The notes below the pieces were generated by a model. It was not told where the DNA came from, ran no database searches, and saw nothing but the letters and a program-made list of their open reading frames with translations. Both the position numbers and the translations under genes were made by a program. A stretch of 62,671 nt of DNA, taken from NCBI RefSeq assembly GCF_000614025.1, contig NZ_BAKF01000013.1, forward strand, positions 1 through 62,671, written 5' to 3'. This document shows, one piece after another, positions 27,902-38,305 of this stretch. This DNA comes from Prevotella aurantiaca JCM 15754 (GTDB lineage: Bacteria > Bacteroidota > Bacteroidia > Bacteroidales > Bacteroidaceae). Each line of letters starts with the position of its first letter. The first letter of the stretch is position 1.

Positions 27902-29482
27902 TTACTTGATAATTACTTTTTTTCCATTTACGATATAAATACCTCTGCCAGGGCGTTCTACACGGCGACCTTGCAAATCGTAGTAGACTGCATTAGCATC
28001 TGTAACAATAGCTTCTGATGTAACTTCGTTGATACCATTAACCATTCCATCTTCTTCCATATCGTATCCGTCTAACTTAGCACCAGATGTTTTAGCATCT
28101 ACCAACAAGAATGCTTTGTTGCCCTTAATGGTTGTACCGCTATAACGATAGAAACCGATTGGGTTGCGAACAGTGGTCTTTGGGTTGATGTTAAATACAC
28201 GAACAGTCTTTCCACCCGTTTCTATAGTTGCCTTAGCCTCGTCGAAGAACACACCATTAAGAGTATTATTAGTAGGAGCTGCATCTGTATTTGCTATAGG
28301 TAACAAACGATTTGAGAAACTTTGAGTAGTCTCACATTCAAGCACAATTGGTGTTCCAGCAGGGATAATGTCGCCTTGTGATGCTATCTTAGTACATTGT
28401 GCATAACCCTTTTCAGCGCCTGTTGTACCAATAGATTCTACTATGTAGGCATTCATATTGTCTACAATCTGCATTGGAAAGTCGGTATAAAGGGAAGTAA
28501 AATACTTATCATTCTTGCCCTTCATCTTGCTAACAGGAGCAACACCAAAGTAGTCTGCAGCGTTATCCTTAACAGGTTCGATAATCCATTTAGCTGCTTC
28601 GCCAACATCTGCAAGCTCAGGACCATACTCAGAAGTAGCATTATTATTACAAAAATTGAACTTTGCTTCACCTTCACGGTATTTGTTTATATTGCGACCA
28701 TTCTCTGTTATGCGATCAAGAACGCCTTCCATTAAGTAGTAAGTATGGCCGTGATTCACGCGACCAGCATCTACATAGCTCTTTACTAAGATAGCTAAAT
28801 CGCTGGTAACACCAAAGCGATTGGCGATAGCTTGGACTGCATACTGTTCTACTGCTTTCCAAACTGCATCGGCATTACCATTCTTTAAGCCTGCAAGAAG
28901 TTCTGGATAGCCAGCAAGAGCATTGTCGATTTGGGTGCCCGCAATCCAACTATAAGTTTTATAGAAATCTACAATAGGTTGCATAGATGGTACGGTTGCA
29001 AACATATAATAGGCCTCAACTCCGCCTGTAGTAGTCGTTTTCTCTAAGTGCATGTCTAAGTCCCACTTTGCAAGAATCTGGGTTTCCCATGCGGTTTTTG
29101 CTATGTTAGCTGCAAAACCATTACCCAGTTTATCTTGTATTTTCTGGTTTATGTTTTCTTTCACAAGCTTAAGTCCTTGCAATAAGTAGCCATTAACAAC
29201 ATCAACACCTTGCGAGCGTAAGGTAGTTATAGTGTATCTACTTTTCGCATTGTCCCATTTTGCTTCTAACTGAATAACGCTTCCAGGTTGCGTTTTTACA
29301 GCATCGACAGTCTGATTGGGCTGTGCTTGATACTTGCCAGTTACTTGTACATACAGCTTTCCATCGGGTCGTGTGTGTGCGTTTTTAATACGGAAAAAGC
29401 CAGAAATAGGCTCTGTTGCATGCATTCCGATTGCTAATAAGAGCAATAAAAATGAATGAATCAAACGTAATTTTTTCATCAT
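27902..29482 (-). CDS. Secreted protein with T9SS-like C-terminal sorting segment
   Basis: 526 residues. Start MMKKLRLIHSFLLLLLAIGM is a signal peptide. The C-terminal ~40 residues (AVYYDLQGRRVERPGRGIYI, then VNGKKVIIK) match the sorting-type ending of exported Prevotella proteins. The middle part (SGFFRIKNAHTRPDGKLYVQ; FSNRLLPIAN; PIGFYRYSGTTIKGNKAFLL) resembles large Prevotella surface proteins of unknown function, with a segment that repeatedly refers to a 'YFGVAPV..MKGK' beta-strand region. No catalytic motif recognised. A small acidic peptide gene follows. Confidence 0.7.
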   Translation of the reverse strand: MMKKLRLIHSFLLLLLAIGMHATEPISGFFRIKNAHTRPDGKLYVQVTGKYQAQPNQTVDAVKTQPGSVIQLEAKWDNAKSRYTITTLRSQGVDVVNGYLLQGLKLVKENINQKIQDKLGNGFAANIAKTAWETQILAKWDLDMHLEKTTTTGGVEAYYMFATVPSMQPIVDFYKTYSWIAGTQIDNALAGYPELLAGLKNGNADAVWKAVEQYAVQAIANRFGVTSDLAILVKSYVDAGRVNHGHTYYLMEGVLDRITENGRNINKYREGEAKFNFCNNNATSEYGPELADVGEAAKWIIEPVKDNAADYFGVAPVSKMKGKNDKYFTSLYTDFPMQIVDNMNAYIVESIGTTGAEKGYAQCTKIASQGDIIPAGTPIVLECETTQSFSNRLLPIANTDAAPTNNTLNGVFFDEAKATIETGGKTVRVFNINPKTTVRNPIGFYRYSGTTIKGNKAFLLVDAKTSGAKLDGYDMEEDGMVNGINEVTSEAIVTDANAVYYDLQGRRVERPGRGIYIVNGKKVIIK

Positions 29483-29795
29483 CTTGTAGTGTTTAATATT
29501 ATATTATAATTTAAAATCATTATCAAGTTATTTAGTTCGCGCATAAAACTAAGAATTGTAATGCGCGTTCTCAAAGTATCAGACCCACATTCAAAGCTTT
29601 AATATAGATGTATTGACAAGCTAAAAAGAATGTGTTGTTGTCTTTTTAATGGTCGCAAAGATAGATAGAAATATGTATATGAATTCATCTCTTATCTAAA
29701 AACTGTTATAGATAATACTTTTTAGTAGCCTTTTAATAAAAGAAACAGAAGTCTTAAAAGTTGTTGTTATTCATCGTTTTGACCATTAAAAAAGT

Positions 29796-29824
29796 TGCGC
29801 ACCAATATTTCTATCGATGCGCAG
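29796..29824 (-). terminator. Terminator of the beta-helix protein gene
   Basis: TGCGCA (29796-29801) pairs with TGCGCA (29818-29823) with flanking A/T; minus-strand T-run (AAAAAA at 29788-29793). Similar to the stem at 27643. Confidence 0.6.
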
Positions 29825-29869
29825 CCTATATATAATAAGGTGTAAACCCTTTTAATGTTTTCAGAAAGT

Positions 29870-31554
29870 CTACTTAACGACTATCTTCTTTGTAATTACA
29901 GTCTTGTTGTTGTCTGTTATTTTTACGATGTAAATACCAGAAACAGATGGGAAAATAGTGCCAAGATATTGTCCGCTGATAGAGTAATAGCCATAATTAA
30001 GTACTTCTTTACCAGGTACAATGGGTGCAATAGCAGTTGTAGTATTGAACTCAGATGCACCAATATCAATGCTCTTGCCCATTATTCGGTCGTTGCCATA
30101 AATGTCTTTAGCGTAATCGTCTACATCGATAGCTACACCCTTATCAATATATTCGCTGCCTGTTTGCAGCTCCCAGCTGGCAAAAAGAATGTCTTTTGTC
30201 TCTTTTTCATCGGTTGTACTGCCCTCAAATGCAGTTGGAGCCTCAAAGTTTGATTTACTCACATCAGTACCGCTGATGGTATTTATCACATCTTTCTCAA
30301 TGTTGCTGTTAGCAGAGAAGTCGATATTAGCACTTGTTGTAGCTTTTCTCGACGTGTTATTTTGAACGGTACAGTTTATTATTTTGCCACCATCGGCGAA
30401 GATTCCGCTCCATGAAACGACGTACAGTTATACACAACAGCCCCTATGAATGTGCCTTTATTATAGACTCCACCACCAGCACCGCCTTTATCATCGCCAA
30501 GTAAAGTATAATCGGCAAAGCAGTTGCCCACAGTATTATTGATGGCAGTGCCCATATTGTAGATTCCACCGCCAAGAAGTGCACGGCAATTAAATACTTC
30601 GTTGTCTCTTAGAGTGCCTGATGTTGAATAGATAGCACCTCCTTCTCGGGCATAGCAATTATCAAATTCGCAATCAATAACCTTACCTTTAACATTGTAA
30701 ACAGCACCTCCTGCATCTAAAGAAACGCAGTCTAAGAAGTAACAATTGTTTATTTCGGTGTTCTCCGCATATACTGCTCCGCCTTGTGCTTGGGTGTTTG
30801 GAGAGTGTCCATAAGTACGCTTAAAGAAACAATTGGCAATTTTTGCATTGCCTTTACCTATCAAATAGATGGCTGCACCATTGGCATCTTTGTTTCCTTC
30901 AGCTGTAAAGTAGCAAGAGTTTTCTATGAATTGGCAAGTTGTAATGGTTACATCGCCCACTGCATAGATAGCTCCACCCGAACATTGGACGTTATATACC
31001 ATTGCATTTGCACCCTTTAAGGTAAATCCGTCGATAGTTATTGAAACTGTTAATTCCTCCTTTTTAAATAATATATGGTTAGCATTATTCTCTGTTCCTG
31101 GTATGATATTGTTTTCAACCTTCCATCCATACACAAACGGAGTTTCTGAATTAGCTTCTCTTACCCATTCGTCAGCCACATCATCATCGGCACTTAATAT
31201 TGTCTCATTTACATAATTGTAGGCTTCACCATCTTCTATTTTTGCACGTTCTTCCTTCTTCGACTCTGTACCAGCAAAACCGCCATAAAGCGAAACACCA
31301 TCTTTTAATGGGAAATGGCGTGAGTTTTTTTTCGAAGATTTAATGAGTTGGGTAGGCTTATAGGTACCTGCTGCAATCCAAATCTCATCTCCCGAAGTTG
31401 CTTTTGCCAAGGCATCGTCTATGCTTCCCATAGCATTTGCCCATGAAGAACCATCGCCTGTTCCTTTCGTAGTAACGTGATATACTTTCGCTTGTAGCGG
31501 TGTCGCAGTAAGAAGTAGACTAAGTCCTGCTGCAAAAAAATAAAAATGTTTCAT
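29870..31554 (-). CDS. Secreted right-handed beta-helix protein with T9SS-like C-terminus (frameshifted)
   Basis: About 560 residues after correction. A signal peptide (MKHFYFFAAGLSLLLTATPL) is followed by a parallel beta-helix of repeated turns (GGAIYAVGDVTIT, GGAVYAENTEINN, GGAVYNVKGKVID, GGAIYSTSGTLRD, GGGIYNMGTAINN, GGGVYNKGTFIGA), the pattern of pectate-lyase-like or adhesin proteins. The ending YYSISGQYLGTIFPSVSGIY, then IVKITDNNK...KKIVVK, is a T9SS type A sorting domain. The frame breaks at FHGAESSPMVAK; one missing base in the CC at 30405-30406 restores FHGAGIFADGGKIINCTVQN and joins it to the C-terminal part. Likely surface-anchored. Confidence 0.82.
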
Positions 31555-31608
31555 GTTTCAATATGTTTTGGTCAATAAAATATCAGAAAAGGTGTTGTCG
31601 TTTTCAGC

Positions 31609-32610
31609 TCAATTGCCTTTACTTACCTTTAGAAACCTTGATAAGTAATAGCCAATGGCTGTCCAAATAAGTTCACGAAGTCGCACAATAAGGGCTACAA
31701 AGATACCTGCATTAGACGTAAGTCCTAAGCCAGATACCGACATTAAGAAGCCACCTTCGCGTCCGCCAAGTTGCAACGGCATAAAAAACAACATGTTGGC
31801 AAATAGCGTCGTGAATGAAATAATGAGGATACAATTCAGATAATTCACGTTTGGGAACAAGACAAGCAATATGAAGAACACTTCAAGAGCACTGCAAATG
31901 CGACACATGAGTTCGATAAACACCACCGAAAAAAATGTTTTCGGGTCCTGATTATGTAACGCTGCTATTTGCTTATCTATGTTTTCGAGTTGCTCTTGGT
32001 TCTCTTCCACATACCGTCGTGCCCATTTCTTAACGAAAGGGATATGCCGTAACAGGTTCATAACGCGAACAGCGAGTCCTTTTCGATAGCCAGAGAGGAA
32101 GAACCAGATAGCTGTTAGGCAGAAAAATGCACACACTGAGAGCATTATTGCCATGAAAACACTGACGTGCTGCGTAAGAATGAAGAGCGGAATAGATAAC
32201 AACCAGAACCAAAAATGACTGAAGATGTGTGTCATAACGAATAAAAGCACCGACGATGTAGCACGTTCCACACCGATACGGGGTGTTAATTCCATGATAC
32301 GATAGGGCTCTCCACCCATCAATCCGCCTGGTGTGGCATAGTTCAAAGCAAATCCTGACACGCTAAGTTTATAGAGATACCAGAACGGAACCATGCGTTT
32401 GTCGTCGCCTTTGGTCTGACTTTTGATGATGATATACCAAGACGAAGTATTAAAAATATAGAGAAAGGCCCACAATATCACCACTGCGAAGAACCAATAG
32501 CCTGCATGTTGCAGCCCATTCCATACTTCGGCAAAGTCTAATTGGGTTACCATTATCACCAAAACAACAATACCGAAGAGGAAAAAACCATTCTGATGTT
32601 TCTTTTTCAT
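31609..32610 (-). CDS. YbhN/LPG-synthase-like membrane protein (UPF0104)
   Basis: 333 residues, about 8 hydrophobic segments. It belongs to the lysylphosphatidylglycerol synthase transmembrane/UPF0104 group, polytopic inner-membrane proteins thought to act on or flip lipids. Signatures are FNTSSWYIIIKSQ, ALNYATPGGLMGGEPYRI and FMPLQLGGREGGFLMSV. The C-terminal aminoacyl-transfer domain of MprF is absent. It is the last gene of the rlmN-DUF4837-pdxA-ybhN run, 101 nt after pdxA. Confidence 0.82.
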   Translation of the reverse strand: MKKKHQNGFFLFGIVVLVIMVTQLDFAEVWNGLQHAGYWFFAVVILWAFLYIFNTSSWYIIIKSQTKGDDKRMVPFWYLYKLSVSGFALNYATPGGLMGGEPYRIMELTPRIGVERATSSVLLFVMTHIFSHFWFWLLSIPLFILTQHVSVFMAIMLSVCAFFCLTAIWFFLSGYRKGLAVRVMNLLRHIPFVKKWARRYVEENQEQLENIDKQIAALHNQDPKTFFSVVFIELMCRICSALEVFFILLVLFPNVNYLNCILIISFTTLFANMLFFMPLQLGGREGGFLMSVSGLGLTSNAGIFVALIVRLRELIWTAIGYYLSRFLKVSKGN

Positions 32611-32711
32611 AGGCTTCTTTTCTTACATGGGAATAGAAATTACAACAACTCTACAATACACAGAGAAGCTTTGAATATCTGAATCACCAAGCAGTCATCT
32701 ATTTTTATCTA

Positions 32712-33803
32712 TTATTCTTCCTTTCTTTTGGGTACAGCAAAGCGCACTTTTTCACTATCATCACGACGCTCTTTGTATAGTTTTGGCAATGGATTACCCA
32801 TTGGCTCATCGTATTCCATGCGATGACGGAAGATGTCTATAGCAAGGAAAATGGCATGACGCATAGGCATAGCATCGGCTATTCCTTTGCCTGCAATATT
32901 GAAACTGTCAGCTATTTCGGGTGCAGTGCGAACCAATGGCAGTCCTGCAAGATAGTTTACGCCCCCTTCTACTGTGAGCGAACGGAAAGGAGTAAGTCCT
33001 TGTTCATAGTACATTGCAAGCACACCATCGAACTGTTCCCAATCGTTACTACCGAAAAACTTATCCGCTGCGTATGGTCCAAAAGCCTGAATTCCCTCTT
33101 TTTCGAGTGCAGCAATAGCAGGTTCAATCACCTCTTGTTCCTCTGAACCAAGCAAACCGTTATCGCCTGCCTTCGGATTAAGGGCTAAAAGGGCGATACG
33201 TGGATTGGAAATGCGGAAGTCGCGACGTATGCTTTGGTACAGCAAACGGCCATTTTCGGTAAGTCCTTCAATAGAAATAGACTCTGCCACTTGCTTTAAC
33301 GGCAGGTTACGAGTAGCCAAAGCAATACGCAATCTTTCGCTAACAAGCATAGAAAGAGTAGCTTCTTCGGCAGGTAAATGGTCTTCTATGTAACGACTTT
33401 GCCCACTGAAATGGAAGTGTTCGCTATTTTCTATCGGTGCAGTTACCAGTACATCGAAGCCGCCAGCATGGTAATCAGCCAACGCTCGGTCTATTGCAAG
33501 CAAGCCAGCGTTGCCCGATTCTTCAGTTGGAACGCCGATTTCCACCTTTATTTCCTCGTCGAATACAGGAATAAAGTTTATCCTATTGTCTTGAACTTCG
33601 CTTATATCGTTGATGATTGTAAAGGTTGCTTCAATCTCTAAGGCATTGCGATGATAGGTAGCAACCTTTGGAGAGCCATATATTATAGGCGTACATAGCT
33701 CCAACATTGTTGGTTCTTCAAAGGCTTTAAATATCAGTTCGTATCCTATTCCGTTCGTATCGCCATGCGTAATAGCTACTCGGACTTTTTTATTGTTACT
33801 CAT
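32712..33803 (-). CDS. pdxA: 4-hydroxythreonine-4-phosphate dehydrogenase
   Basis: 363 residues. NAD-dependent, metal-binding enzyme of the DXP-dependent pyridoxal phosphate pathway. Motifs are ITHGDTNGIGYELI at the N-terminus, TAPIENSEHFHFSGQ, LALNPKAGDNGLLGSEE (metal-ligand histidine usually in 'NPHAGE' is here NPKAGD) and the C-terminal substrate-binding GGVNYLAGLPLVRTAPEIAD, where the family's TS.DHGTA is replaced by RTAPEIADSFNIAGKG. These variations are typical of the Bacteroidales form. Third gene of the rlmN operon. Confidence 0.88.
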   Translation of the reverse strand: MSNNKKVRVAITHGDTNGIGYELIFKAFEEPTMLELCTPIIYGSPKVATYHRNALEIEATFTIINDISEVQDNRINFIPVFDEEIKVEIGVPTEESGNAGLLAIDRALADYHAGGFDVLVTAPIENSEHFHFSGQSRYIEDHLPAEEATLSMLVSERLRIALATRNLPLKQVAESISIEGLTENGRLLYQSIRRDFRISNPRIALLALNPKAGDNGLLGSEEQEVIEPAIAALEKEGIQAFGPYAADKFFGSNDWEQFDGVLAMYYEQGLTPFRSLTVEGGVNYLAGLPLVRTAPEIADSFNIAGKGIADAMPMRHAIFLAIDIFRHRMEYDEPMGNPLPKLYKERRDDSEKVRFAVPKRKEE

Positions 33804-33843
33804 AACTTATTCTGTATATTATGTATCTCTATTTAATTCTTAC

Positions 33844-34755
33844 TTATTTTCTTGTATAAAGGGCAGCTTCCAATCGGCGTACAAGGTTCCGTTTTTTTGT
33901 TTCGGGCGCATAAACAAAAGCTTCTGTTACTATTATGCGCTTACCTTTCGGCCTCCAATATGCTACGAAAGCACCTCCCATGGCATCGTTTGTCATCTCC
34001 CAAAGTCCTCGTATCGTTACGGATTTGCCCTGTCCGTGCGATATTGAAGCAATAGAAGCGGTTTGCATATACATTCCTTGTTGCTCTCCCGGCATGTTTT
34101 TTCGCATCACGCTGTCGCGCTGTTGGGCAAAATCGCCTTTGCTAATGCTGTATATACAAATATTAGACATACCCGATGCCGCATTGTTAGAAAGCCATAG
34201 GAAGTCTTTCCCAGTTTTACTTGCTGTTAATTCAGCAGGCACTTGCATGTTAATTCCAAACATTTTCTGTATCAAACCTTCCGCTTTTACATTCGGTTGT
34301 GCTGCTAAATCACCTTGAGAGCGGTGCAATTCTACTTTCGTAAGATAGTTACGCAAAGTATGTCCCTGCTTTTTCATAAAAGCTTTTAGCCTCGTTAGCG
34401 ATGGAGTAGTGATGGTTATGATAACCTGTGGCTGTGCATACACGTTCTGTTGGGTGCTTATGTTCACTCCTTTATCGTGTTGGTCTATTTTCAAAACAAC
34501 TAAATTGCGCACCATTTTGCTATCGCCCTGCAATTCATTGTGTGCAATTTCCACTACATCGAACGCTGGTTCTGATTGCGGAAGTCCTACTATCGGTGTC
34601 GAAAATACATCGTATAAAAGACTATCGCTATCTCCCGCCACTACAACTTCGTAGGCTCCGCCATAGCTTGCAGGGCGGAATATGTTGTTTTTGCACCCCG
34701 TTAGCAATAGTATTGCTACGAGTACAGCGAACGAAAATAGTTTACGCACGTTCAT
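33844..34755 (-). CDS. DUF4837 family lipoprotein
   Basis: 303 residues from the ATG at 34755. The frame continues 22 codons upstream into rlmN, but the lipoprotein signal MNVRKLFSFAVLVAILLLTG followed by C fixes the start. The lipobox is LLTGC. A Bacteroidota-specific lipoprotein of unknown function, usually encoded with rlmN and pdxA. Its ATG overlaps the rlmN stop by 14 nt (coding-strand phase change), so the two are translationally coupled. No catalytic motif. Confidence 0.85.
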   Translation of the reverse strand: MNVRKLFSFAVLVAILLLTGCKNNIFRPASYGGAYEVVVAGDSDSLLYDVFSTPIVGLPQSEPAFDVVEIAHNELQGDSKMVRNLVVLKIDQHDKGVNISTQQNVYAQPQVIITITTPSLTRLKAFMKKQGHTLRNYLTKVELHRSQGDLAAQPNVKAEGLIQKMFGINMQVPAELTASKTGKDFLWLSNNAASGMSNICIYSISKGDFAQQRDSVMRKNMPGEQQGMYMQTASIASISHGQGKSVTIRGLWEMTNDAMGGAFVAYWRPKGKRIIVTEAFVYAPETKKRNLVRRLEAALYTRK

Positions 34756-35781
34756 CAGCAATCTTCTTTGCTGTAGAAAGTAAGCCGCAAGCTGCAAAAA
34801 TATCCTGCCCGCGACTGGCACGTATAGTAGTGAATATGCCGTGTTGGGTAAGGTAATTGCGAAACTCCTCCATCTTTTTGTCGTCTACTCCATGCAGTGG
34901 AACGTTGGGGATGGTATGGAAACGAATTAGGTTTATTCTGCAATCCAATCCTTTCAGTAACTGTATGATTTCCTTTGCGTGGCGTTCCGAGTCGTTCACA
35001 CCTTTGAAAACGATATACTCAAACGACAGACGGCGCTGGTGAGAGAAGTCGTAATTGCGTAGCAACTCCACGATATCGGCAATTGACATGCCGCGTTCTC
35101 CGGGCATTATCCCTGCTCTCTCGTTAGGAATAGGCGAGTGCATGCTTATCGCAACGTGGCAGTCGCTCTCTTCCAAAAACTGTTTTAGTTTGTTTTTTAT
35201 ACCAATTGAACTCACCGTAATGCGCTTTGGCGACCATGCATAGCCATAATCAGCAGTCATTATCTGTGTAGTTCGCAATACGTTGTTGTAGTTATCCATA
35301 GGCTCGCCTTGCCCCATGAACACGATATTGGTTAGCTTTTCGCGTTCAGGAAGCGAGTAAATCTGGTTCAATATATCGGTTGCTGTAAGGTTTCCCTCAA
35401 ATCCTTGCTTGCCAGTTTGGCAAAAAAGACAGTTCATTTTGCAGCAACTTGTGACGAGACGCAAAGAGTAGCACGGTCGTCGTCGGGAATATACACCGAC
35501 TCAACAAACTTTCCGTCGTCCGTTGGAAACAAATACTTGATGGTTCCGTCTTTTGAATACTGTGCGTCGATATGTTTTTTGCAACCTATAGTATAAGCCG
35601 CTTTCAGCTTTTCGCGATTGGCTTTCGACAAATTAGTCATATCGTCAATCGACGTTACATGCTGTGTATAGAGCCACTTTGCCATCTGTCCGCCTGTAAA
35701 AGCAGGCATACCAAGTTCCTTTGCAACCGTTTTCAGTTCCAAAAGGTTCATTCCCATGAGTGGTTTCTTTGCGACTTCCAT
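34742..35781 (-). CDS. rlmN: 23S rRNA (adenine2503-C2)-methyltransferase (frameshifted)
   Basis: About 346 residues after correction. Radical SAM enzyme that methylates A2503 of 23S rRNA and A37 of some tRNAs. The two open pieces meet in the radical SAM motif: the first ends CVSSQVAAK and the second starts MRLVTSCCKMNCLFCQTGKQ in a shifted phase. One added base at about 35445 gives SSQVGCKMNCLFCQTG, the correct CxxxCxxC cluster. Other motifs are NIVFMGQGEPMDNYNNVL, ISMHSPIPNERAGIMPGERG and the catalytic Cys region near ASRGQDIFAACGLL. Head of a four-gene operon. Confidence 0.93.
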
Positions 35782-35824
35782 ATCTTGTTCTTTATATATA
35801 ATGATGCAAAGATAGCTAAAAAAT

Positions 35825-35891
35825 AAGGAATAACCACGTTTTTCTGTCGAATAATAGACTAATTACCAACAAGAAAACGTGGTTATTCCTT
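35825..35891 (-). terminator. 18-bp perfect inverted repeat
   Basis: AAGGAATAACCACGTTTT (35825-35842) is fully complementary to 35874-35891 across a 31-nt A/T-rich loop. It lies between the lipoprotein gene's stop (35910) and the rlmN start (35781). It is probably the lipoprotein terminator, though the loop is unusually long. Confidence 0.6.
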
Positions 35892-35909
35892 AGCGAAAGC
35901 AATGTTTTT

Positions 35910-36419
35910 CTAAATCGAAGGCTTAGAAGTTCCGCGCTTGAAAAGCATAGAATGGTTGCCCGTACCGAAATATTTCAACACCAAGTTGCTTTGGTTTACA
36001 TATTCTAAACAGTGAAGTTGCACTACACTGTGTCCTTTACCGTCTTCCTCAGATGTAGAAAGATACATCTCGCCATACTCTTCTTTCCAGCCTAAGCCCC
36101 ACTCTCCTTTGCTTATGGAGTCTTCTTCTATTTCCCAATCACCATAAATTACTTCATCTCCCTTTTTAATACGCTTGCGAGTAAGAAATTTTTCATAGGT
36201 TTCTAACTTACCTTTTTCCATAAAATTGTAGGCTATGTAGCGATATCGGGTGTCGCTTTGTTCTTCATAATACCATTGTCCAAGCAATCTCTCATAGAAG
36301 AGTCGATGGACAGACATAGTCTTTTCTCCCTCTGGGGTAAGCTCTGGTTCTCTGTGGCACGACATCAGCGACATTGCCATAGCGCAGCAAGCCATAAATA
36401 AAAATACTACTTTCTTCAT
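35910..36419 (-). CDS. Lipoprotein of unknown function
   Basis: 169 residues. A lipoprotein signal peptide (MKKVVFLFMACCAMAMSLMS, then C) is followed by a soluble domain with many aromatic and acidic residues and alternating strands (LLGQWYYEEQSDTRYRYIAY; GDWEIEEDSISKGEWGLGWK; SNLVLKYFGTGNHSMLFKR). The pattern 'GxWyyee...' suggests a lipocalin-like beta-barrel (DUF-type lipoprotein of Bacteroidales); this is inference. Single gene. Confidence 0.6.
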   Translation of the reverse strand: MKKVVFLFMACCAMAMSLMSCHREPELTPEGEKTMSVHRLFYERLLGQWYYEEQSDTRYRYIAYNFMEKGKLETYEKFLTRKRIKKGDEVIYGDWEIEEDSISKGEWGLGWKEEYGEMYLSTSEEDGKGHSVVQLHCLEYVNQSNLVLKYFGTGNHSMLFKRGTSKPSI

Positions 36420-36579
36420 CGTTTAATTTCTTTTTATTATTTTTATATAGTTTATAACGAAGATAAAAAGACTTTATTATATGGTTTGAATTATAAATAA
36501 ATGCAAACTTTAAGTGTAGCGGAAGAACATCGTTTTATCTACTTTTTTCTTATCAAAATAAGGGTACAATAAAGTAAGA

Positions 36580-36738
36580 ATAATGTAAAGATTATTTCAA
36601 AGTATCAGTCTTGTGTAACTTGTTTGTTATCAATACGTTATAAAACCCATTGTTTTGCGTTGTAAAAGCGTCTATTTTACAACGCAATAGTGCCTGTTTT
36701 GCATCGCAAAACAGGCACTATTACAAAGTCAAAGCGTT
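36580..36738 (-). repeat. 22-bp palindrome array, family A copy 5
   Basis: Units on the plus strand begin at 36648, 36670, 36692 and 36714. Read on the minus strand, the reference unit begins at 36716 and the TTTACA box at 36589: again exactly 127 nt. It lies between two minus-strand genes (galE stop side and the lipoprotein start side). Confidence 0.88.
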
Positions 36739-37040
36739 ACTATTGTTTTCTTATGATAATATATTTACAAAATGGGAGTAATTCTATGCTTCTATCATAC
36801 CCCAAGTATGGACATCTAATTTGTTACATTCCTTACACCCAATTCGTTGTTTCTTTATATTTAGAAACGTGTCGAATTGTCCCTTTACATATACTATCAA
36901 TTGGTTGAAGAATTGTTTATTATACATGTAGGAAAGGCGATAGGAAATCAATTCCACCAATAAGTAGCGACTTTTTTATGCTTATGCTGAAGCGGTAATG
37001 CGTCATCAGCAAGTCATTAAAAGAGTTTTAAGGCCATCAA

Positions 37041-38078
37041 TTACATGATACCGTCTTCACGAAGTTTCTGTTGCCACTTCCAAGCAGAGGCAAGTACGTC
37101 CTCTAAAGGCGTATCGGCTTTCCATCCCATCACCGTGTTGGCTTTGGTACAGTCGCCCCAAATCTTTTCAATATCGCCTTCACGACGTGGTCCGAACTTC
37201 CAGTTCACCTTCACGCCAGTAGCCTTTTCAAAGGTAGTAACAATCTCAAGAGTAGAGTTTCCGCTACCAGTACCAATATTAAAGTATTCTATCTTATCGG
37301 TATCCTTATCCAATACACGTGTCATAGCGGCTACATGAGCCTTCGCAAGGTCCACTACATAGATGTAATCGCGTATGCATGTGCCATCTTCTGTATTATA
37401 ATCGTTGCCGAAAATAGTCAGTTGCTCACGTATTCCCATAGCAGTTTGCGTAACGAAAGGAATAAGATTGTTGGGCACACCATTAGGTAATTCACCAATA
37501 TGAGCCGTTGGATGCGCACCAATTGGGTTGAAATAACGAAGTACAATGCTCTTAATGGCAGCACCGCTGTGTATGTAATCGTAAATAATTTGTTCGTTTA
37601 TCTCTTTCGTATTGCCGTATGGCGATGTTGCTTTTTGGTGGGGTGCATCTTCCGTAACAGGTAGATTCTCTTTGTTAGGCTGGCCATATACGGTGCAAGA
37701 ACTTGAGAAAATAATGCCCTTTACATTGTATTTTGGCATCATTTCCAGTAGGTTGATGAGCGAAACAACATTGTTACGATAGTACATCAATGGCTTTTCA
37801 ACACTTTCGCCCACAGCCTTTGATGCAGCAAAATGAATGATACCTTCTATATTTGGATATTTTTGGAATACACGTTCGGTAGCCTCTTTATCTTCAAGGT
37901 CAACCTTTTCGAAAGCTGGGCGTATACCTGTTATCTTCTCAATACCATCGAGTACTTCTATTTTAGAGTTTGAAAGGTTGTCTACTATTACTACTTCGTA
38001 CCCTGCTTCTTGTAGTTCTACCGTTGTATGTGAACCGATAAAACCAGTACCACCTGTAACTAAAATCGTTTGTTTCAT
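37041..38078 (-). CDS. galE: UDP-glucose 4-epimerase
   Basis: 345 residues, full length. It interconverts UDP-glucose and UDP-galactose with bound NAD, a short-chain dehydrogenase-type enzyme. Motifs are the Rossmann start TGGTGFIGSHT, VDNLSNSK, IHFAASKAVGESV, SSSCTVYG, the catalytic SPYGNTK (Y-x-x-x-K type with TSPYGNTKEIN) and YFNPIGAHPTAHIGELP. Single gene with a -7 box at 38160-38167 on the minus strand. Confidence 0.95.
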   Translation of the reverse strand: MKQTILVTGGTGFIGSHTTVELQEAGYEVVIVDNLSNSKIEVLDGIEKITGIRPAFEKVDLEDKEATERVFQKYPNIEGIIHFAASKAVGESVEKPLMYYRNNVVSLINLLEMMPKYNVKGIIFSSSCTVYGQPNKENLPVTEDAPHQKATSPYGNTKEINEQIIYDYIHSGAAIKSIVLRYFNPIGAHPTAHIGELPNGVPNNLIPFVTQTAMGIREQLTIFGNDYNTEDGTCIRDYIYVVDLAKAHVAAMTRVLDKDTDKIEYFNIGTGSGNSTLEIVTTFEKATGVKVNWKFGPRREGDIEKIWGDCTKANTVMGWKADTPLEDVLASAWKWQQKLREDGIM

Positions 38079-38159
38079 ATTGTTTCTAAATATATTGCAA
38101 GTAACTTGTTGTTATTTCTCACATTGTAAGAACGAGAGTTTTTTCTATTTTTATGTTTG

Positions 38160-38167
38160 CAAAGATA
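38160..38167 (-). promoter_or_regulatory. -7 element of galE
   Basis: TATCTTTG on the minus strand, 81 nt upstream of the galE start. Confidence 0.55.
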
Positions 38168-38252
38168 CTGAGAAATCGGCACGTAAGACCATAAAAGCGG
38201 CATAATTTATTAAAAAAGGTGTGTTTGTACCACTATAAATAAAAAGTTTTAC

Positions 38253-38260
38253 TAACTTTG
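38253..38260 (+). promoter_or_regulatory. -7 element of the 38306 operon
   Basis: TAACTTTG, 45 nt before the ATG at 38306. The closest TTTG (38224-38227) has a 25-nt gap, longer than usual. Confidence 0.55.
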
Positions 38261-38305
38261 CCATAGTTTAAATAGCATTCAATAGTTCTTTAAAGGTTTT
38301 ATATT

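Noticed and set aside
34742..35464. Programmed frameshift in rlmN
   Set aside because: No slippery heptamer or pause structure is visible, and the shift falls inside the FeS motif in the same one-base-loss style as nine other genes.
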